From: Eubacteriales bacterium
GTDB taxonomy: Bacteria; Bacillota; Clostridia; Lachnospirales; Lachnospiraceae
Direction of reading: 5' to 3'
DNA length: 64,000 nt
Assembly (NCBI GenBank): GCA_030539055.1
Contig: JAUNSV010000001.1
Location: 41,214 to 105,213, forward strand
In this document: positions 17,187 to 27,058 of the stretch, piece by piece
How positions within the stretch are numbered: the first letter of the stretch is position 1
Layout of the letters: each line of letters begins with the position of its first letter
The notes under the pieces: model-generated
What the model was told of the DNA's origin: nothing
Seen by the model: the letters and a program-made list of their open reading frames with translations, nothing else
Databases searched by the model: none
Position numbers and translations under genes: made by a program

Positions 17187-17813
17187 TTATAAAGAGTTTT
17201 TTACTTCTTCATATATTTGCTTTGATACATTTAATGCATTATTTAAATAATCATTTGCTTTGTTTTTATTCTCTTTCACAAACTCTTCATCTTTAATACC
17301 ACTCAAATTTATTAATACATTTAAATACGCACCTTGAATAGCACTTTGTAAATTAAGAGCAGATACACCCAAATCTGAGCAAGCTGATTGATTAGACTTA
17401 CCTACAATTTTTTGTACATAATCTAGTGCACAATTTGCATATTGCATCATTTCAAGTGGAGTTTTTGTACATATTTTTAATGCTTCTTGCATTTTTTCTT
17501 TTCTTAATTTTTTATCTTCTTCTGTTTCTTTTGGCATTTTGAATACATTTTCCATTACTTCAAATGTTTTTGTATCTCTCTCCATTGCATCTAAAAAGTC
17601 TTTTTTTATTTTTGTTAATTGATTTTTTGTATCAATGCACAAGCTTTCATACTCTTTATATTTTTCTTTACCAATAGTAAGAGATAAAACCATAATTGCT
17701 AAAGATACACCTTGTGCTCCACATAAGGCAGCTGCAGAGCCACCACCTGGAGCTGGTGCATTTGAAGATAAGAGTTCCAAATATTCGTTTATACTCATAT
17801 TATATAATTCCAT
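17187..17813 (-). CDS. fchA: Formimidoyl-THF cyclodeaminase
   Basis: Converts 5-formimino-THF to 5,10-methenyl-THF and ammonia. 208 aa when started at the ATG that overlaps the ftcD stop (TAATG), which has GGGAGAAG just upstream; a longer frame upstream of it runs inside ftcD and is not needed. Family features: NAPAPGGGSAAAL near the N-terminus, a central helical bundle, and the SACSDLGVSALN segment. It stands apart from, but is coupled to, FtcD, whereas animals carry one fused enzyme. Confidence 0.92.
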   Translation of the reverse strand: MELYNMSINEYLELLSSNAPAPGGGSAAALCGAQGVSLAIMVLSLTIGKEKYKEYESLCIDTKNQLTKIKKDFLDAMERDTKTFEVMENVFKMPKETEEDKKLRKEKMQEALKICTKTPLEMMQYANCALDYVQKIVGKSNQSACSDLGVSALNLQSAIQGAYLNVLINLSGIKDEEFVKENKNKANDYLNNALNVSKQIYEEVKNSL

Positions 17814-18727
17814 TATTCTTCTTCTCCCTCTCCAATTAAATGATATTCCATAATTTGCTTTCTGCAATCAAAATTTTCTATTTTTAAATAGTACTCAGCA
17901 CAATCTATCAAAGCTTTTGCTGGAGTAAGACCTACTACTTCTGATCCTATAATATTTACGCCATATCTTTTTGCTAAAACTTTAACCATTTCATATGTGT
18001 AATATAGTGGAGTTCCCTCGTAATTTACCATGTTCATAGAAACTTGTGCTATGCCTCTGTCCTCAAGCATTACACCAATTGCTTTGCAATATTTAAAACC
18101 ACCACTTGACCCTCTTATAGCTTTTGCAATTTTATTTGCTATTTCTACATTAGGTGTGTCTAAATTTACATTAAATGCAACAAGAGGCATTCTTGCACCT
18201 ATTGCTGTAATACCTGCTGTTGGATGAATTTTTCTCTCACCAAAATCTGGTAGCCAGTCTTTTTCTTGCAATTTTTCTGTCATACCCTCGAATTGACCTT
18301 TACGACAAGTTGCTAGATTTTTTCTCTCTGGTCTTGTTGCAGATTCTTCGTATAAAAATGATGGTACTTTTAATTCTTCCCAAATTCTTTTTGCTACTCT
18401 CTTGCTTATTTCTACACACTCTTCCAATGTGATATCCATTGTAGGCACAAAAGGAATTACATCTGTTGCTCCCATTCTTGGGTGAGCGCCCTCGTGCTTG
18501 TTCAAATCTATAATTTCTGTTGCTTTTTTTGTTAATTGAAAAGCAACTTCCTCTATAGCTTCTGGTGAACCTACAAGTGTGAGTACGCATCTATTATGAT
18601 TTTCATCTGATTGAAAATCAAACAAGGTACAACCCTTTACAGATTTTGCTACGCTCTCTAATTGTTTCAATTTTTCTTTATCTCTTCCCTCAGAAAAATT
18701 TGGTATACACTCTACTAACTTTGACAT
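17813..18727 (-). CDS. ftcD: Glutamate formimidoyltransferase
   Basis: Moves the formimino group from N-formimino-L-glutamate to THF in histidine breakdown. 304 aa, the usual length of the stand-alone enzyme. Conserved start VECIPNFSEGRD, the HNRCVLTLVG strand, and HEGAHPRMGATD. AGGAGG precedes the ATG. Overlaps fchA by 1 nt. Confidence 0.95.
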   Translation of the reverse strand: MSKLVECIPNFSEGRDKEKLKQLESVAKSVKGCTLFDFQSDENHNRCVLTLVGSPEAIEEVAFQLTKKATEIIDLNKHEGAHPRMGATDVIPFVPTMDITLEECVEISKRVAKRIWEELKVPSFLYEESATRPERKNLATCRKGQFEGMTEKLQEKDWLPDFGERKIHPTAGITAIGARMPLVAFNVNLDTPNVEIANKIAKAIRGSSGGFKYCKAIGVMLEDRGIAQVSMNMVNYEGTPLYYTYEMVKVLAKRYGVNIIGSEVVGLTPAKALIDCAEYYLKIENFDCRKQIMEYHLIGEGEEE

Positions 18728-18763
18728 ATCGTCCTCCTTATTTTTGTTTTATTTTTTTATATT

Positions 18764-19393
18764 TTAAATCTTTTTTCTCGGATAATGTATATTATACTTC
18801 TCACTCACAAGTCTTATCATTACTACTATAAATGCACAAGCATAAGATGATATTTCAATAGATACATATTTTATTAAAATAATATATAATATTGCTCCAA
18901 CAATTGCTGCACTTGGATATATATATTTTACAAATATAAATGGTTTTTCGCTTGCAAATACATCTCTTAAAACTCCACCACCCACTCCTGTAATTGTAGC
19001 TACAGCTACAACAAGCATATAATTGTTTGAAAAGCCTTTATTGATTGCAGCATTTGCACCTATAATAGTAAATGCACCAAGTCCCATAGAGTCAGATAGT
19101 AATACTAAAAAATTAAATTTATCTCTATATTTATTAATATTTAATTTATTGCAAAAGATAAAAGTAATAATAGAAACCAAAATTGCAACTACTACTAACT
19201 CTTTTGAGTTAAATACTGCTGGTGGTACTTCATCTATTATTAAATCTCTTACTATCCCACCACCAAAAGCTGTTGTTAAGCTCATAATGCATACTCCAAA
19301 AGCATCCATTTCTTTTTTTAATGCTACTATTGCTCCAGAAAGTGCAAAACTAATTACTCCTATTAATTCCATAAATGACATAAATATATTCAT
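18764..19393 (-). CDS. TRIC/YicG-like (UPF0126) membrane protein
   Basis: 209 aa, about seven membrane helices in two repeats, each with a Gly-rich motif (TTAFGGGIVRDL and ITGVGGGVLRDV). The family includes prokaryotic TRIC cation channels, and some members were reported as glycine transporters. Presence inside the hut/folate operon might fit small-amino-acid movement, but function is not shown. Confidence 0.78.
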   Translation of the reverse strand: MNIFMSFMELIGVISFALSGAIVALKKEMDAFGVCIMSLTTAFGGGIVRDLIIDEVPPAVFNSKELVVVAILVSIITFIFCNKLNINKYRDKFNFLVLLSDSMGLGAFTIIGANAAINKGFSNNYMLVVAVATITGVGGGVLRDVFASEKPFIFVKYIYPSAAIVGAILYIILIKYVSIEISSYACAFIVVMIRLVSEKYNIHYPRKKI

Positions 19394-19405
19394 ATAAGAC
19401 CTTTG

Positions 19406-20227
19406 TTATTTTTGTAAATGTATATCGATTTGTGTGTATGGTATTTGAATATTTCTTTCATCAAATACTTTTTTTATTTCCTCAGTTAATTCGTATTTTG
19501 CTAAAAAGTAATTTTCATTTTTTGCAAAACATTTTATACAATAAGTTATTTCATTTGCATCATAAGATAGCACATTTACTATTCTATTCATATTTTTTTC
19601 TATATTATGGTTTCTATTTATAGCTTCGTTTATAGCTTCTTTTACTTTAAAAATATCGCATTCATATGAAGCACCTATTGTCATATCTATTCTCCTATAC
19701 TCATCTTCAGATACATTTGATATTACACTTTGTGCTATTTTATTGTTTGGATAATAAATAACATCCTTATTTGCATTTTTAACTTTTGTATACATAAAAT
19801 TTATTTCTATAACTACAACTTCTATATTATCTATAATAATTGAATCTCCCACTTTAAATGGTTTGTTAATTAAAATGCTTACACCAGATGCCAGATTTTG
19901 CATTGTATTTTGAATAGAAAGTGATATAGCTAAACCAAAAATTGAAAATGCAGCTATAAATGAGCTTGTGTCTATCCCTATGTATGAAGCAACTATAGAA
20001 ATACCAAAAAAATAAAGTATAATTTTTAAAATATTATTTATAAATGTTTTTAAAGATTTTTCTATTTTTGATGTTTCAACTATTTTTCCTAATATTTTTG
20101 TAACAAATTTTATTAAAACAAAAAGAACAATTAGTAAAATAATTGATGTTACTATTTTATTGATTGTAGCACCTTGCCAAGCACTGGATATTTCTTTTGT
20201 AAAATCATTTACATTTATATTTTGCAA
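19406..20227 (-). CDS. mscS: MscS-type mechanosensitive channel
   Basis: 273 aa. Begins with TTG preceded by AAGGAG. Three membrane helices, the third Gly/Ala-rich pore helix (IFGLAISLSI) leading into the GVSILINKPFKVGD loop, then the beta-domain and the cytoplasmic cage. Opens on membrane tension and releases solutes. Inside the hut operon it may guard against osmotic stress from rapid amino-acid breakdown; that is inference. Confidence 0.9.
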   Translation of the reverse strand: MQNINVNDFTKEISSAWQGATINKIVTSIILLIVLFVLIKFVTKILGKIVETSKIEKSLKTFINNILKIILYFFGISIVASYIGIDTSSFIAAFSIFGLAISLSIQNTMQNLASGVSILINKPFKVGDSIIIDNIEVVVIEINFMYTKVKNANKDVIYYPNNKIAQSVISNVSEDEYRRIDMTIGASYECDIFKVKEAINEAINRNHNIEKNMNRIVNVLSYDANEITYCIKCFAKNENYFLAKYELTEEIKKVFDERNIQIPYTQIDIHLQK

Positions 20228-20238
20228 GAATTATCTCC

Positions 20239-20739
20239 TTATGATTTTTTTATATGATTTATTATTTTTGGAATTAGTATAATATAACAAATTGACATAA
20301 AAATACTTATTAATATCCTTTGAAGTAATGATCCAAACACATATGCTACAGAGTAGTACCCCATTATTTTAGAATCAAGATACATAGCTAATGTATTTAA
20401 TAATGTTAAAATAATCGAAGAAATTAATATATTAAAAATATATTTTTCTTTATTTATTTTTGATAAAAAACCTAATAAAATACCAACTAAAGTATGTGGC
20501 ATTATCCAAATAATTGTAGTAGCACTAAGACCAAAAGTAAGAAGTTGTGATATAAACATTCCTATAGCACCAACCAAGGCACCAATAACTGGTCCAAAAA
20601 GAATAGCAGAAATAAAAAAAGGTAAATTTTGCAATGTGATTTTTATATTAAAAAAAAGGATAGAAAAAGTACCAAAAATAATAAATAATGATAAAAGAAT
20701 AGCAACTAAGCTTATTGTTTTATTGTTTATTTTTTTCAT
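20239..20739 (-). CDS. folT: Folate ECF transporter S component
   Basis: 166 aa from the ATG at 20739; a GTG at 20760 gives a longer frame but has no ribosome site. Six hydrophobic segments, with the GTFSILFFNIKITLQNLP loop and GPVIGALVGAIGMFISQL typical of FolT-like S components. Overlaps the folC 3' end by 20 nt. Needs the shared EcfAA'T module, which is not in the window. Supplies folate for the C1 reactions of the operon. Confidence 0.82.
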   Translation of the reverse strand: MKKINNKTISLVAILLSLFIIFGTFSILFFNIKITLQNLPFFISAILFGPVIGALVGAIGMFISQLLTFGLSATTIIWIMPHTLVGILLGFLSKINKEKYIFNILISSIILTLLNTLAMYLDSKIMGYYSVAYVFGSLLQRILISIFMSICYIILIPKIINHIKKS

Positions 20740-21955
20740 ATAATGAAAGCGCCTCTCCACACAAGTAAAGTGAACCTGTGATTAAAATAATTCCTTTATT
20801 ATTTAATATTTTTTTTGCTTCATTTATTGCTTCTTGTAAGTCTTCTATATATTTTACTTTATTTGAATACTTACTAAAAGTTTGTAGTAACTTTTGTGTG
20901 TTTGTTTTTCTATTTGTATGCACATTAGTAAGTATTATGTCTTTTGTGATTTTGCTTATTTCTAAAGCCATATTCTCTATATCTTTATCATCTAAGATTG
21001 CAGTTATACACACTAATTTTTTATTATTAAAAAAATTTGCTAGTGATTGTATGCATTGCACATTATGTGCACCATCAAGGTAAACTTCTACATCTCCCTT
21101 TTCTAATAATTGAAGTCTAGCATTCCAAGGAGTAGTTTTGAAACCATTTATTATGTCTTCTTCTTTAATATTATAACCTAAATTTTGCAAAATTGAAATA
21201 CTCTCTTTAACGCATAAAGCATTCATTTTTTGATGATTACCAAGTAGTGATAATTCGTAATTAAATTTATTATTTCTATTTGTAATAAAAATAGTTGCAT
21301 TCTCTTTTTTAGCTTTTTCTACAAATACTTTTGTAATATTTTTATCATCATAATCATATAATACTATAGGGCATTCTTTTTTAATAATACCCATTTTTGA
21401 TTTAGCAATTTGAATTATAGAAGTACCTAATATTTTTGTGTGATCGTATCCTATATTTACTATAATAGAAACTAAAGGTTTTTTTATAATATTTGTAGCA
21501 TCCATTTGACCACCAAGACCCACTTCTAATATAAGAATATCAACTTTTTTATCATAAAAATATAAAAATGCAATTGCTGTTAATATTTCAAAAGTGTTAA
21601 TGTGATCATCGAACAATTTTTCTTTTTCTATTTTTTCTGTAGCTTCTAAAACTTTTGTAGCATAAAATATAAAATCTTCATCGCTTATATCTACTCCATT
21701 TATTTTGTATCTTTCATTTATTTTTATTAAGTGTGGAGAAGTATATAAACCTGTTTTGTATCCAGCTTCTTTTAAAATATTAGATAACATAGCACAAGTT
21801 GATCCTTTTCCATTTGTGCCTGCAACATGTATACATTTTATTTTTTCTTGAATATTGTCAAAATAGTCCATAAGAAAACTAATCCTTTTTAATGTAGGAT
21901 TAGCTTCTTTTGGATTATACTCATATATTTTTTTTATAATTTGTTCAATATTCAT
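20720..21955 (-). CDS. folC: Folylpolyglutamate synthase
   Basis: 411 aa Mur-ligase-like enzyme adding Glu to folates. P-loop GTNGKGST (46-53), a Met/Asn-Ala linker (GQMDATNI), and the C-terminal domain with YLDGAHN. No Shine-Dalgarno lies before the ATG. It sits between fhs and folT, so the operon makes its own polyglutamated folate pool. Confidence 0.95.
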   Translation of the reverse strand: MNIEQIIKKIYEYNPKEANPTLKRISFLMDYFDNIQEKIKCIHVAGTNGKGSTCAMLSNILKEAGYKTGLYTSPHLIKINERYKINGVDISDEDFIFYATKVLEATEKIEKEKLFDDHINTFEILTAIAFLYFYDKKVDILILEVGLGGQMDATNIIKKPLVSIIVNIGYDHTKILGTSIIQIAKSKMGIIKKECPIVLYDYDDKNITKVFVEKAKKENATIFITNRNNKFNYELSLLGNHQKMNALCVKESISILQNLGYNIKEEDIINGFKTTPWNARLQLLEKGDVEVYLDGAHNVQCIQSLANFFNNKKLVCITAILDDKDIENMALEISKITKDIILTNVHTNRKTNTQKLLQTFSKYSNKVKYIEDLQEAINEAKKILNNKGIILITGSLYLCGEALSLYEKNKQ

Positions 21956-21981
21956 TGAAAAAAATTATTAATTGATTTTTT

Positions 21982-23652
21982 TTAAAACAAACCTGATATT
22001 ACACCATTCTCATCAACATCTACTTTTTCTGCTGATGGTACTTTTGGTAAACCTGGCATTGTCATTATCTCACCTGTAAGAGCAACTATGAATCCAGCTC
22101 CAGCACAAACTTTTAAATTGCGTACTTGTAAAATGAAGTCCTTAGGTGCACCAAGTTTTGTAGGGTCATCTGAGAAAGAATATTGAGTTTTTGCCATACA
22201 TATTGGTAGGTTAGAATATCCAAGTGCTTCAAGTTCTTTAATTTGCTTTATAGCATTACCAACTAATTGCACTTCTTTTGCTCTATACACTTTTTTTGCA
22301 ATTTTAGTAATTTTTTCTAAAATAGAATCTTCATCTTCGTATACGAATTTGAAATTATTTTTTTCATTGCATAATTTTACTACTTCTTCTGCAAGAGCTT
22401 TACCACCCTCGCCACCTTTTGCCCATACTTCTGAAAGAGCTACATTTACTCCTAGTTTTTTACACTCTTTTTCTACTAAGTCAAGCTCTTCTTTAGTATC
22501 TGTAGGAAAAGCATTTATTGCTACTACACAAGGAAGCCCATATACATTTTTTACATTATCAACATGTTGCAATAAATTTGGTAAACCTTTTTGTAGCGCT
22601 TCTAAATTCTCTTTACTCAAGTCTTCTTTTTTTACTCCACCGTGGTGTTTTAATGCTCTTACAGAAGCTACGATTACTACAGCATTTGGTCTTAAATTAG
22701 ACTTACGGCATTTGATATCTATAAATTTTTCTGCTCCAAGATCTGCACCAAAACCTGCTTCTGTAATTACATACTCTGCATTTGATAACGCTAATTTTGT
22801 AGCCATTACAGAGTTACAACCGTGTGCTATATTTGCAAAAGGTCCACCGTGAATAAATGCTGGTGTATGCTCAAGCGTTTGAACCAAATTTGGTTTAATA
22901 GCATCTTTTAAAAGTGCTGCCATAGCACCAACAGCTTTTAAATCACTTGCTGTTATTGGTTTTCCATCGTAATTGTAACCTATAACCATCTTGCCTAATT
23001 TTTCTTTTAAATCATTTATATCATTTGATAAGCATAATACAGCCATAATCTCAGATGCAACTGTAATATCAAATCCATCTTCCCTTGGAGTACCATTTGC
23101 TTTTCCAGATAGGCCACAAACTATAAATCTTAATTGTCTGTCATTCATATCCATTACTCTTTTCCAAGTGATTCTTCTGTTGTCGATTCGAAGAGTATTT
23201 CCTTGTTGAATATGATTATCTATCAAAGCACTAAGCAAATTATTTGCTACTCCTATAGCGTGAAAGTCGCCAGTGAAATGTAGGTTAATATCCTCCATTG
23301 GCACTACTTGTGCGTATCCTCCACCAGCTGCTCCACCTTTTACACCAAAAACAGGACCAAGAGATGGCTCTCTCAAAGCTACAGCAACATCCTTACCTAT
23401 TTTTTTTAATCCATCAGCTAGACCTACAGTAGTAGTAGTTTTTCCCTCACCGGCTGGAGTAGGAGTTATTGCTGTTACTAAAACCAATTTTTTAGAAGAA
23501 AAATCTTTTCCTACTTTTTTTAATGATATTTTTGCTTTATACTTCCCATAAAGATCTAAATCATCTTCTTGAATATTGAGTTTTTTTGCTACTTCCACTA
23601 TTGGTAGCATTTGTGATTCTTGTGCTATTTCTATATCTGTTTTCATTCCCAT
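21982..23652 (-). CDS. fhs: Formate-tetrahydrofolate ligase
   Basis: 556 aa starting at the ATG 8 nt after GGAGG; a TTG 15 nt further upstream is inside the ribosome site. P-loop [16 protein letters not shown] and many fully conserved Fhs blocks ([22 protein letters not shown] is present in full). Reversible: here downstream of HutU/HutI it likely runs formyl-THF to formate plus ATP, a substrate-level ATP yield from histidine. Confidence 0.97.
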   Translation of the reverse strand: MGMKTDIEIAQESQMLPIVEVAKKLNIQEDDLDLYGKYKAKISLKKVGKDFSSKKLVLVTAITPTPAGEGKTTTTVGLADGLKKIGKDVAVALREPSLGPVFGVKGGAAGGGYAQVVPMEDINLHFTGDFHAIGVANNLLSALIDNHIQQGNTLRIDNRRITWKRVMDMNDRQLRFIVCGLSGKANGTPREDGFDITVASEIMAVLCLSNDINDLKEKLGKMVIGYNYDGKPITASDLKAVGAMAALLKDAIKPNLVQTLEHTPAFIHGGPFANIAHGCNSVMATKLALSNAEYVITEAGFGADLGAEKFIDIKCRKSNLRPNAVVIVASVRALKHHGGVKKEDLSKENLEALQKGLPNLLQHVDNVKNVYGLPCVVAINAFPTDTKEELDLVEKECKKLGVNVALSEVWAKGGEGGKALAEEVVKLCNEKNNFKFVYEDEDSILEKITKIAKKVYRAKEVQLVGNAIKQIKELEALGYSNLPICMAKTQYSFSDDPTKLGAPKDFILQVRNLKVCAGAGFIVALTGEIMTMPGLPKVPSAEKVDVDENGVISGLF

Positions 23653-23667
23653 GTTATTTTCCTCCAA

Positions 23668-24897
23668 TCAATTTTCTACTACTATTTTTCCTTTTTTCAT
23701 AACTTTGTCTACTAGGTTGTCGCCAAAGCGATAATAAATATACTCTAAATCATTTGCATCCCAAAAAATTAAGTCTGCTTGTTTATCAATTTCTATAGTG
23801 CCTAGAGTTTTTGCTCTATTGATACAAGCAGCTGCATTTAATGTAGTTGCTGTAAGGCATTCCTCTTTTGTCATCCTATATTTTAAGCAAGCAATATTCA
23901 TAGCTAGTGTATAATTATTGCAAGGGCAAGAGCCAGGATTAAAATCTGATCCAAAAGCTATTGCTACATTTTCATTTATCATTTGTCGAGCTGGTGCATA
24001 AGTAGAATTTAAATAAAATGATGTAGCTGGAAGTAAGCACGCAATAGTGCCAGATTTTGCCATAGCTTTAATACCCTCTTCATTTGCTTTTATTAAATGC
24101 TCACAAGATATAGCACCTATATTTGCAGCCATTTCTGTACCACCTATTGGTTCTATTTCATCTGTATGACATTTTGGTATTAGACCTTTCCTTTTTCCAG
24201 CTTCTAGTATAACTTTAGATTCCTCTTTTGTAAATACTCCTTTTTCACAAAATGCATCTATAAATTCAGCTAAGTTTTCATTTACTACCATTGGAATCAT
24301 TTCGTTTATTACTAAGTCGATGTATGCTTGTCTATTGTTCTTGTATTCGTTTGGAAGAGCGTGTGCTCCCATAAAAGTAGATACTAATTCTATATCCTCT
24401 TCTTGTTTTAATTCTTTAATAACATATAGCATCTTTTTTTCATTTTGCAAATCAAGCCCGTATCCAGATTTTGCCTCGCAAGTAGTTACTCCAAATTTTA
24501 TCATTCTTTTTAATACTTTAGATGCCTTTTGTTTTAACTCTTCAAGTGTACTTTCCCTTGTAGCATTTACTGTGCTTAATATTCCACCACCTTTTTGTAA
24601 TATTTCTAAATAGGGAACATTTTTTAATTTCATTTGCAATTCGTTTTGTCTCCAGCCACCAAATACCAAATGAGTGTGTGGATCTATAAAACCAGGAGTA
24701 ATTAATTTATTATTTGCATCAATAACTAAGTCAGCATCTGGGTAATTTGTATCCTCACTTATACTTTTTATTTTTTCATTTTCAATTAAAATATAAGCAT
24801 TTTTATAATATTTTATTTCTCCTTGCATTGCACCTTTTTTTGCACTTGTTCCAAAGGGAGTAGCAATTAAACCAATATTTTTTATTAATGTTTTCAT
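23668..24897 (-). CDS. hutI: Imidazolonepropionase
   Basis: 409 aa amidohydrolase opening the ring to N-formimino-L-glutamate. Metal motif DPHTHLVFGGWRQNE and the later HTDEIEPIGG and GSDFNPG segments match HutI. Follows hutU by 9 nt. AGGTGA precedes the ATG. Confidence 0.95.
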   Translation of the reverse strand: MKTLIKNIGLIATPFGTSAKKGAMQGEIKYYKNAYILIENEKIKSISEDTNYPDADLVIDANNKLITPGFIDPHTHLVFGGWRQNELQMKLKNVPYLEILQKGGGILSTVNATRESTLEELKQKASKVLKRMIKFGVTTCEAKSGYGLDLQNEKKMLYVIKELKQEEDIELVSTFMGAHALPNEYKNNRQAYIDLVINEMIPMVVNENLAEFIDAFCEKGVFTKEESKVILEAGKRKGLIPKCHTDEIEPIGGTEMAANIGAISCEHLIKANEEGIKAMAKSGTIACLLPATSFYLNSTYAPARQMINENVAIAFGSDFNPGSCPCNNYTLAMNIACLKYRMTKEECLTATTLNAAACINRAKTLGTIEIDKQADLIFWDANDLEYIYYRFGDNLVDKVMKKGKIVVEN

Positions 24898-24906
24898 TGT
24901 ATCACC

Positions 24907-26928
24907 TTATTTTTTTACAGATTTTAAAGCTTCTTTTACAAGATTATCATTTGCTATATATGGAATAGTAATATGATCCGTTTTAGCAAATTGTTTATTG
25001 TACTCTATAACTGTTTCTACAGCATTTTCATTTCTTGCCCAAGAGCGTCTTGATACTCCTACCATTGTATCCCATGGAATTGCTTTCATAAGTATATCAT
25101 CAACTCTTTCTGATCCATCGAGTACCATACCAAAGCCACCATTGATAGCTTTTCCTATACCTGTACCACCACCATTGTGCAAAGCTACTAAAGACATACC
25201 TCTAGCACAATTACCAGCAAAGCATTGTGTAGCCATATCTGCCATTATATTTGAACCATCTTTAATATTTGATGTCTCACGGAATGGAGAGTCTGTACCA
25301 CCTGTGTCATGGTGGTCTCTTCCTAGCATTACGGGACCTATTTCTCCTTTACGAACCATATCATTAAATTTTAGTGCTATATCTCTTCTTCCAAGTGCAT
25401 CTTGGTATAGTATACGGCACTCTGTACCTACTACCATTTGATTTTTCTCTGCATCACGAACCCAAACCCAATTGTCTCTATCTTGATATCTTCTATTTGG
25501 ATCTATTATATCCATAGCAGCTTTATCTGTTTTCAATAAGTCTTCGTGATTGTGTGATAAACAACACCATCTAAATGGTCCATATCCAAAGTCAAATAAA
25601 CAAGGTCCCAAAATATCTTCTACATAAGATGGGAATATGAAGCCATCAAGGTCATTTTCACCATTTTTGCAAATTGTTTTTTCTCCTGCATCGTATACAG
25701 CTTTTAGGAATGAATTGCCATAATCAAAAAAGTATGTGCCACTCTCATGAAGTTTTACTATGCACTCATAGTGCTTTATAAGAGTTTTGTTTACAAGCTC
25801 CTTAAAGCCCTCTGGGTCTTTATAAAGCATTTCTGTTCTTTGTTCAAATGTTAAACCTTGTGGGCAATACCCTCCATCGTAAGGTACATGACAAGATGTT
25901 TGATCAGAGAGCAAATCTATGTGTATATTGTTTTTAATTATATATTCAAGCAAGTCTACAATATTGCCGTGGTATGCTATAGCATAAGGAGTCTTTTTCT
26001 CTAAATGCTCTTTAGCTATTTTAATACACTCTTCCAAATTATCACTCATACAAGATACCCAGCCTTGCTCAAGGCGAGTTTCTATACGAGATTTATCTAC
26101 TTCTGCAATTATTGATACTGCTCCAGCAATATATGCTGCTTTTCCTTGTGCTCCAGACATTCCACCAAGACCAGCTGATACAAAAATTCTTCCTTGTAAG
26201 TCTTTATCTTTTGGTATACCTAGTTTTAATCTACCTGCATTTAATAATGTATTAAATGTACCATGAACTATACCTTGTGGTCCAATATACATCCAACCAC
26301 CAGCTGTCATTTGCCCATAGTTTGCTACACCTATAGCAGCAGCTCTGTTAAAGTTGTCATTTGAGTCAAACATACCAACCATTAAAGCATTAGTTGTTAT
26401 AACTCTAGGAGATGTTTTATGTGATTTAAATAAACCAAGTGGATGACCAGACATCATTACTAGTGTTTGTTCATCTGTTAAATTCTCTAAATATTTTTTT
26501 ATTAAGCGATATTGCATCCAGTTTTGGCAAACTTGACCAGTCTCGCCATATGTAACTAATTCATAAGGATATAGTGCTACATCAAAGTCTAGGTTGTTCT
26601 CTATCATTACTTGAAAAGCCTTGCCCTCAATGCATTTACCTTTATATTCGTTTATTGGTTTTCCATGGAGCTTACCCTCTGGGCGAAATCTGTATCCATA
26701 TATTCTTCCTCTCTCCTCTAATTCTTTAGCAAATTCCAAAGCCATTTGTGCGTGGTGGTCTGGATGAATATATCGAAGTGCGTTTTTAATTGCTAGCTCT
26801 TTATCGTTCTCAGTTAAATGTGATTCTCTTTTTGGTGCTCTTCTTATTCCATCTATAAATTTGGGATAAGCTGGTAATTCATAATCAAGTTTGATTGTCA
26901 TAGCATTGTCAATATCAAATTCTTTCAT
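24907..26928 (-). CDS. hutU: Urocanate hydratase
   Basis: 673 aa, the long urocanase type also found in animals and many Clostridia rather than the 550-aa Pseudomonas form. NAD-handling region YGQMTAGGWMYIGPQG, the SAGLGGMSGAQGKAAY turn and the DHHDTGGTDSPFRET region are present. First gene of the operon, divergent from the LysR gene. HutH is not in the window, so urocanate must come from elsewhere. Confidence 0.96.
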   Translation of the reverse strand: MKEFDIDNAMTIKLDYELPAYPKFIDGIRRAPKRESHLTENDKELAIKNALRYIHPDHHAQMALEFAKELEERGRIYGYRFRPEGKLHGKPINEYKGKCIEGKAFQVMIENNLDFDVALYPYELVTYGETGQVCQNWMQYRLIKKYLENLTDEQTLVMMSGHPLGLFKSHKTSPRVITTNALMVGMFDSNDNFNRAAAIGVANYGQMTAGGWMYIGPQGIVHGTFNTLLNAGRLKLGIPKDKDLQGRIFVSAGLGGMSGAQGKAAYIAGAVSIIAEVDKSRIETRLEQGWVSCMSDNLEECIKIAKEHLEKKTPYAIAYHGNIVDLLEYIIKNNIHIDLLSDQTSCHVPYDGGYCPQGLTFEQRTEMLYKDPEGFKELVNKTLIKHYECIVKLHESGTYFFDYGNSFLKAVYDAGEKTICKNGENDLDGFIFPSYVEDILGPCLFDFGYGPFRWCCLSHNHEDLLKTDKAAMDIIDPNRRYQDRDNWVWVRDAEKNQMVVGTECRILYQDALGRRDIALKFNDMVRKGEIGPVMLGRDHHDTGGTDSPFRETSNIKDGSNIMADMATQCFAGNCARGMSLVALHNGGGTGIGKAINGGFGMVLDGSERVDDILMKAIPWDTMVGVSRRSWARNENAVETVIEYNKQFAKTDHITIPYIANDNLVKEALKSVKK

Positions 26929-26965
26929 ATTTTTATCTCCTTTTTATTTATTTTTCACAATTTTT

Positions 26966-26993
26966 TTTATAAACTACTTGCATTTTACTACAA
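26966..26993 (-). promoter_or_regulatory. Candidate hut operon promoter
   Basis: TTGTAG (26988-26993), 16-bp spacer, TATAAA (26966-26971) on the minus strand. It overlaps the divergent lysR promoter. Confidence 0.5.
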
Positions 26994-27005
26994 ATTTGCT
27001 ATAAT
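26978..27005 (+). promoter_or_regulatory. Promoter of the LysR gene, interleaved with hut promoter
   Basis: TTGCAT (26978-26983), 16-bp spacer, TATAAT (27000-27005). The -35 to -10 region lies over the minus-strand one, an arrangement expected for a LysR-type regulator that represses itself and activates the opposite unit. Confidence 0.6.
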
Positions 27006-27058
27006 TAAAAGCACAATTTTTATTAAATTGATATACTATTTTGATATGGAGATTGAAT

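Noticed and set aside
22349-22852. Long open frame antisense to fhs
   Set aside because: Composition follows the shadow of a conserved gene; no ribosome site or recognisable domain.
20239-23700. THF riboswitch ahead of fhs/folC/folT
   Set aside because: Genes are a few bases apart inside the hut operon, leaving no room for the element.
24998-25441. Long open frame antisense to hutU
   Set aside because: Shadow of the conserved urocanase frame, with no start signal.
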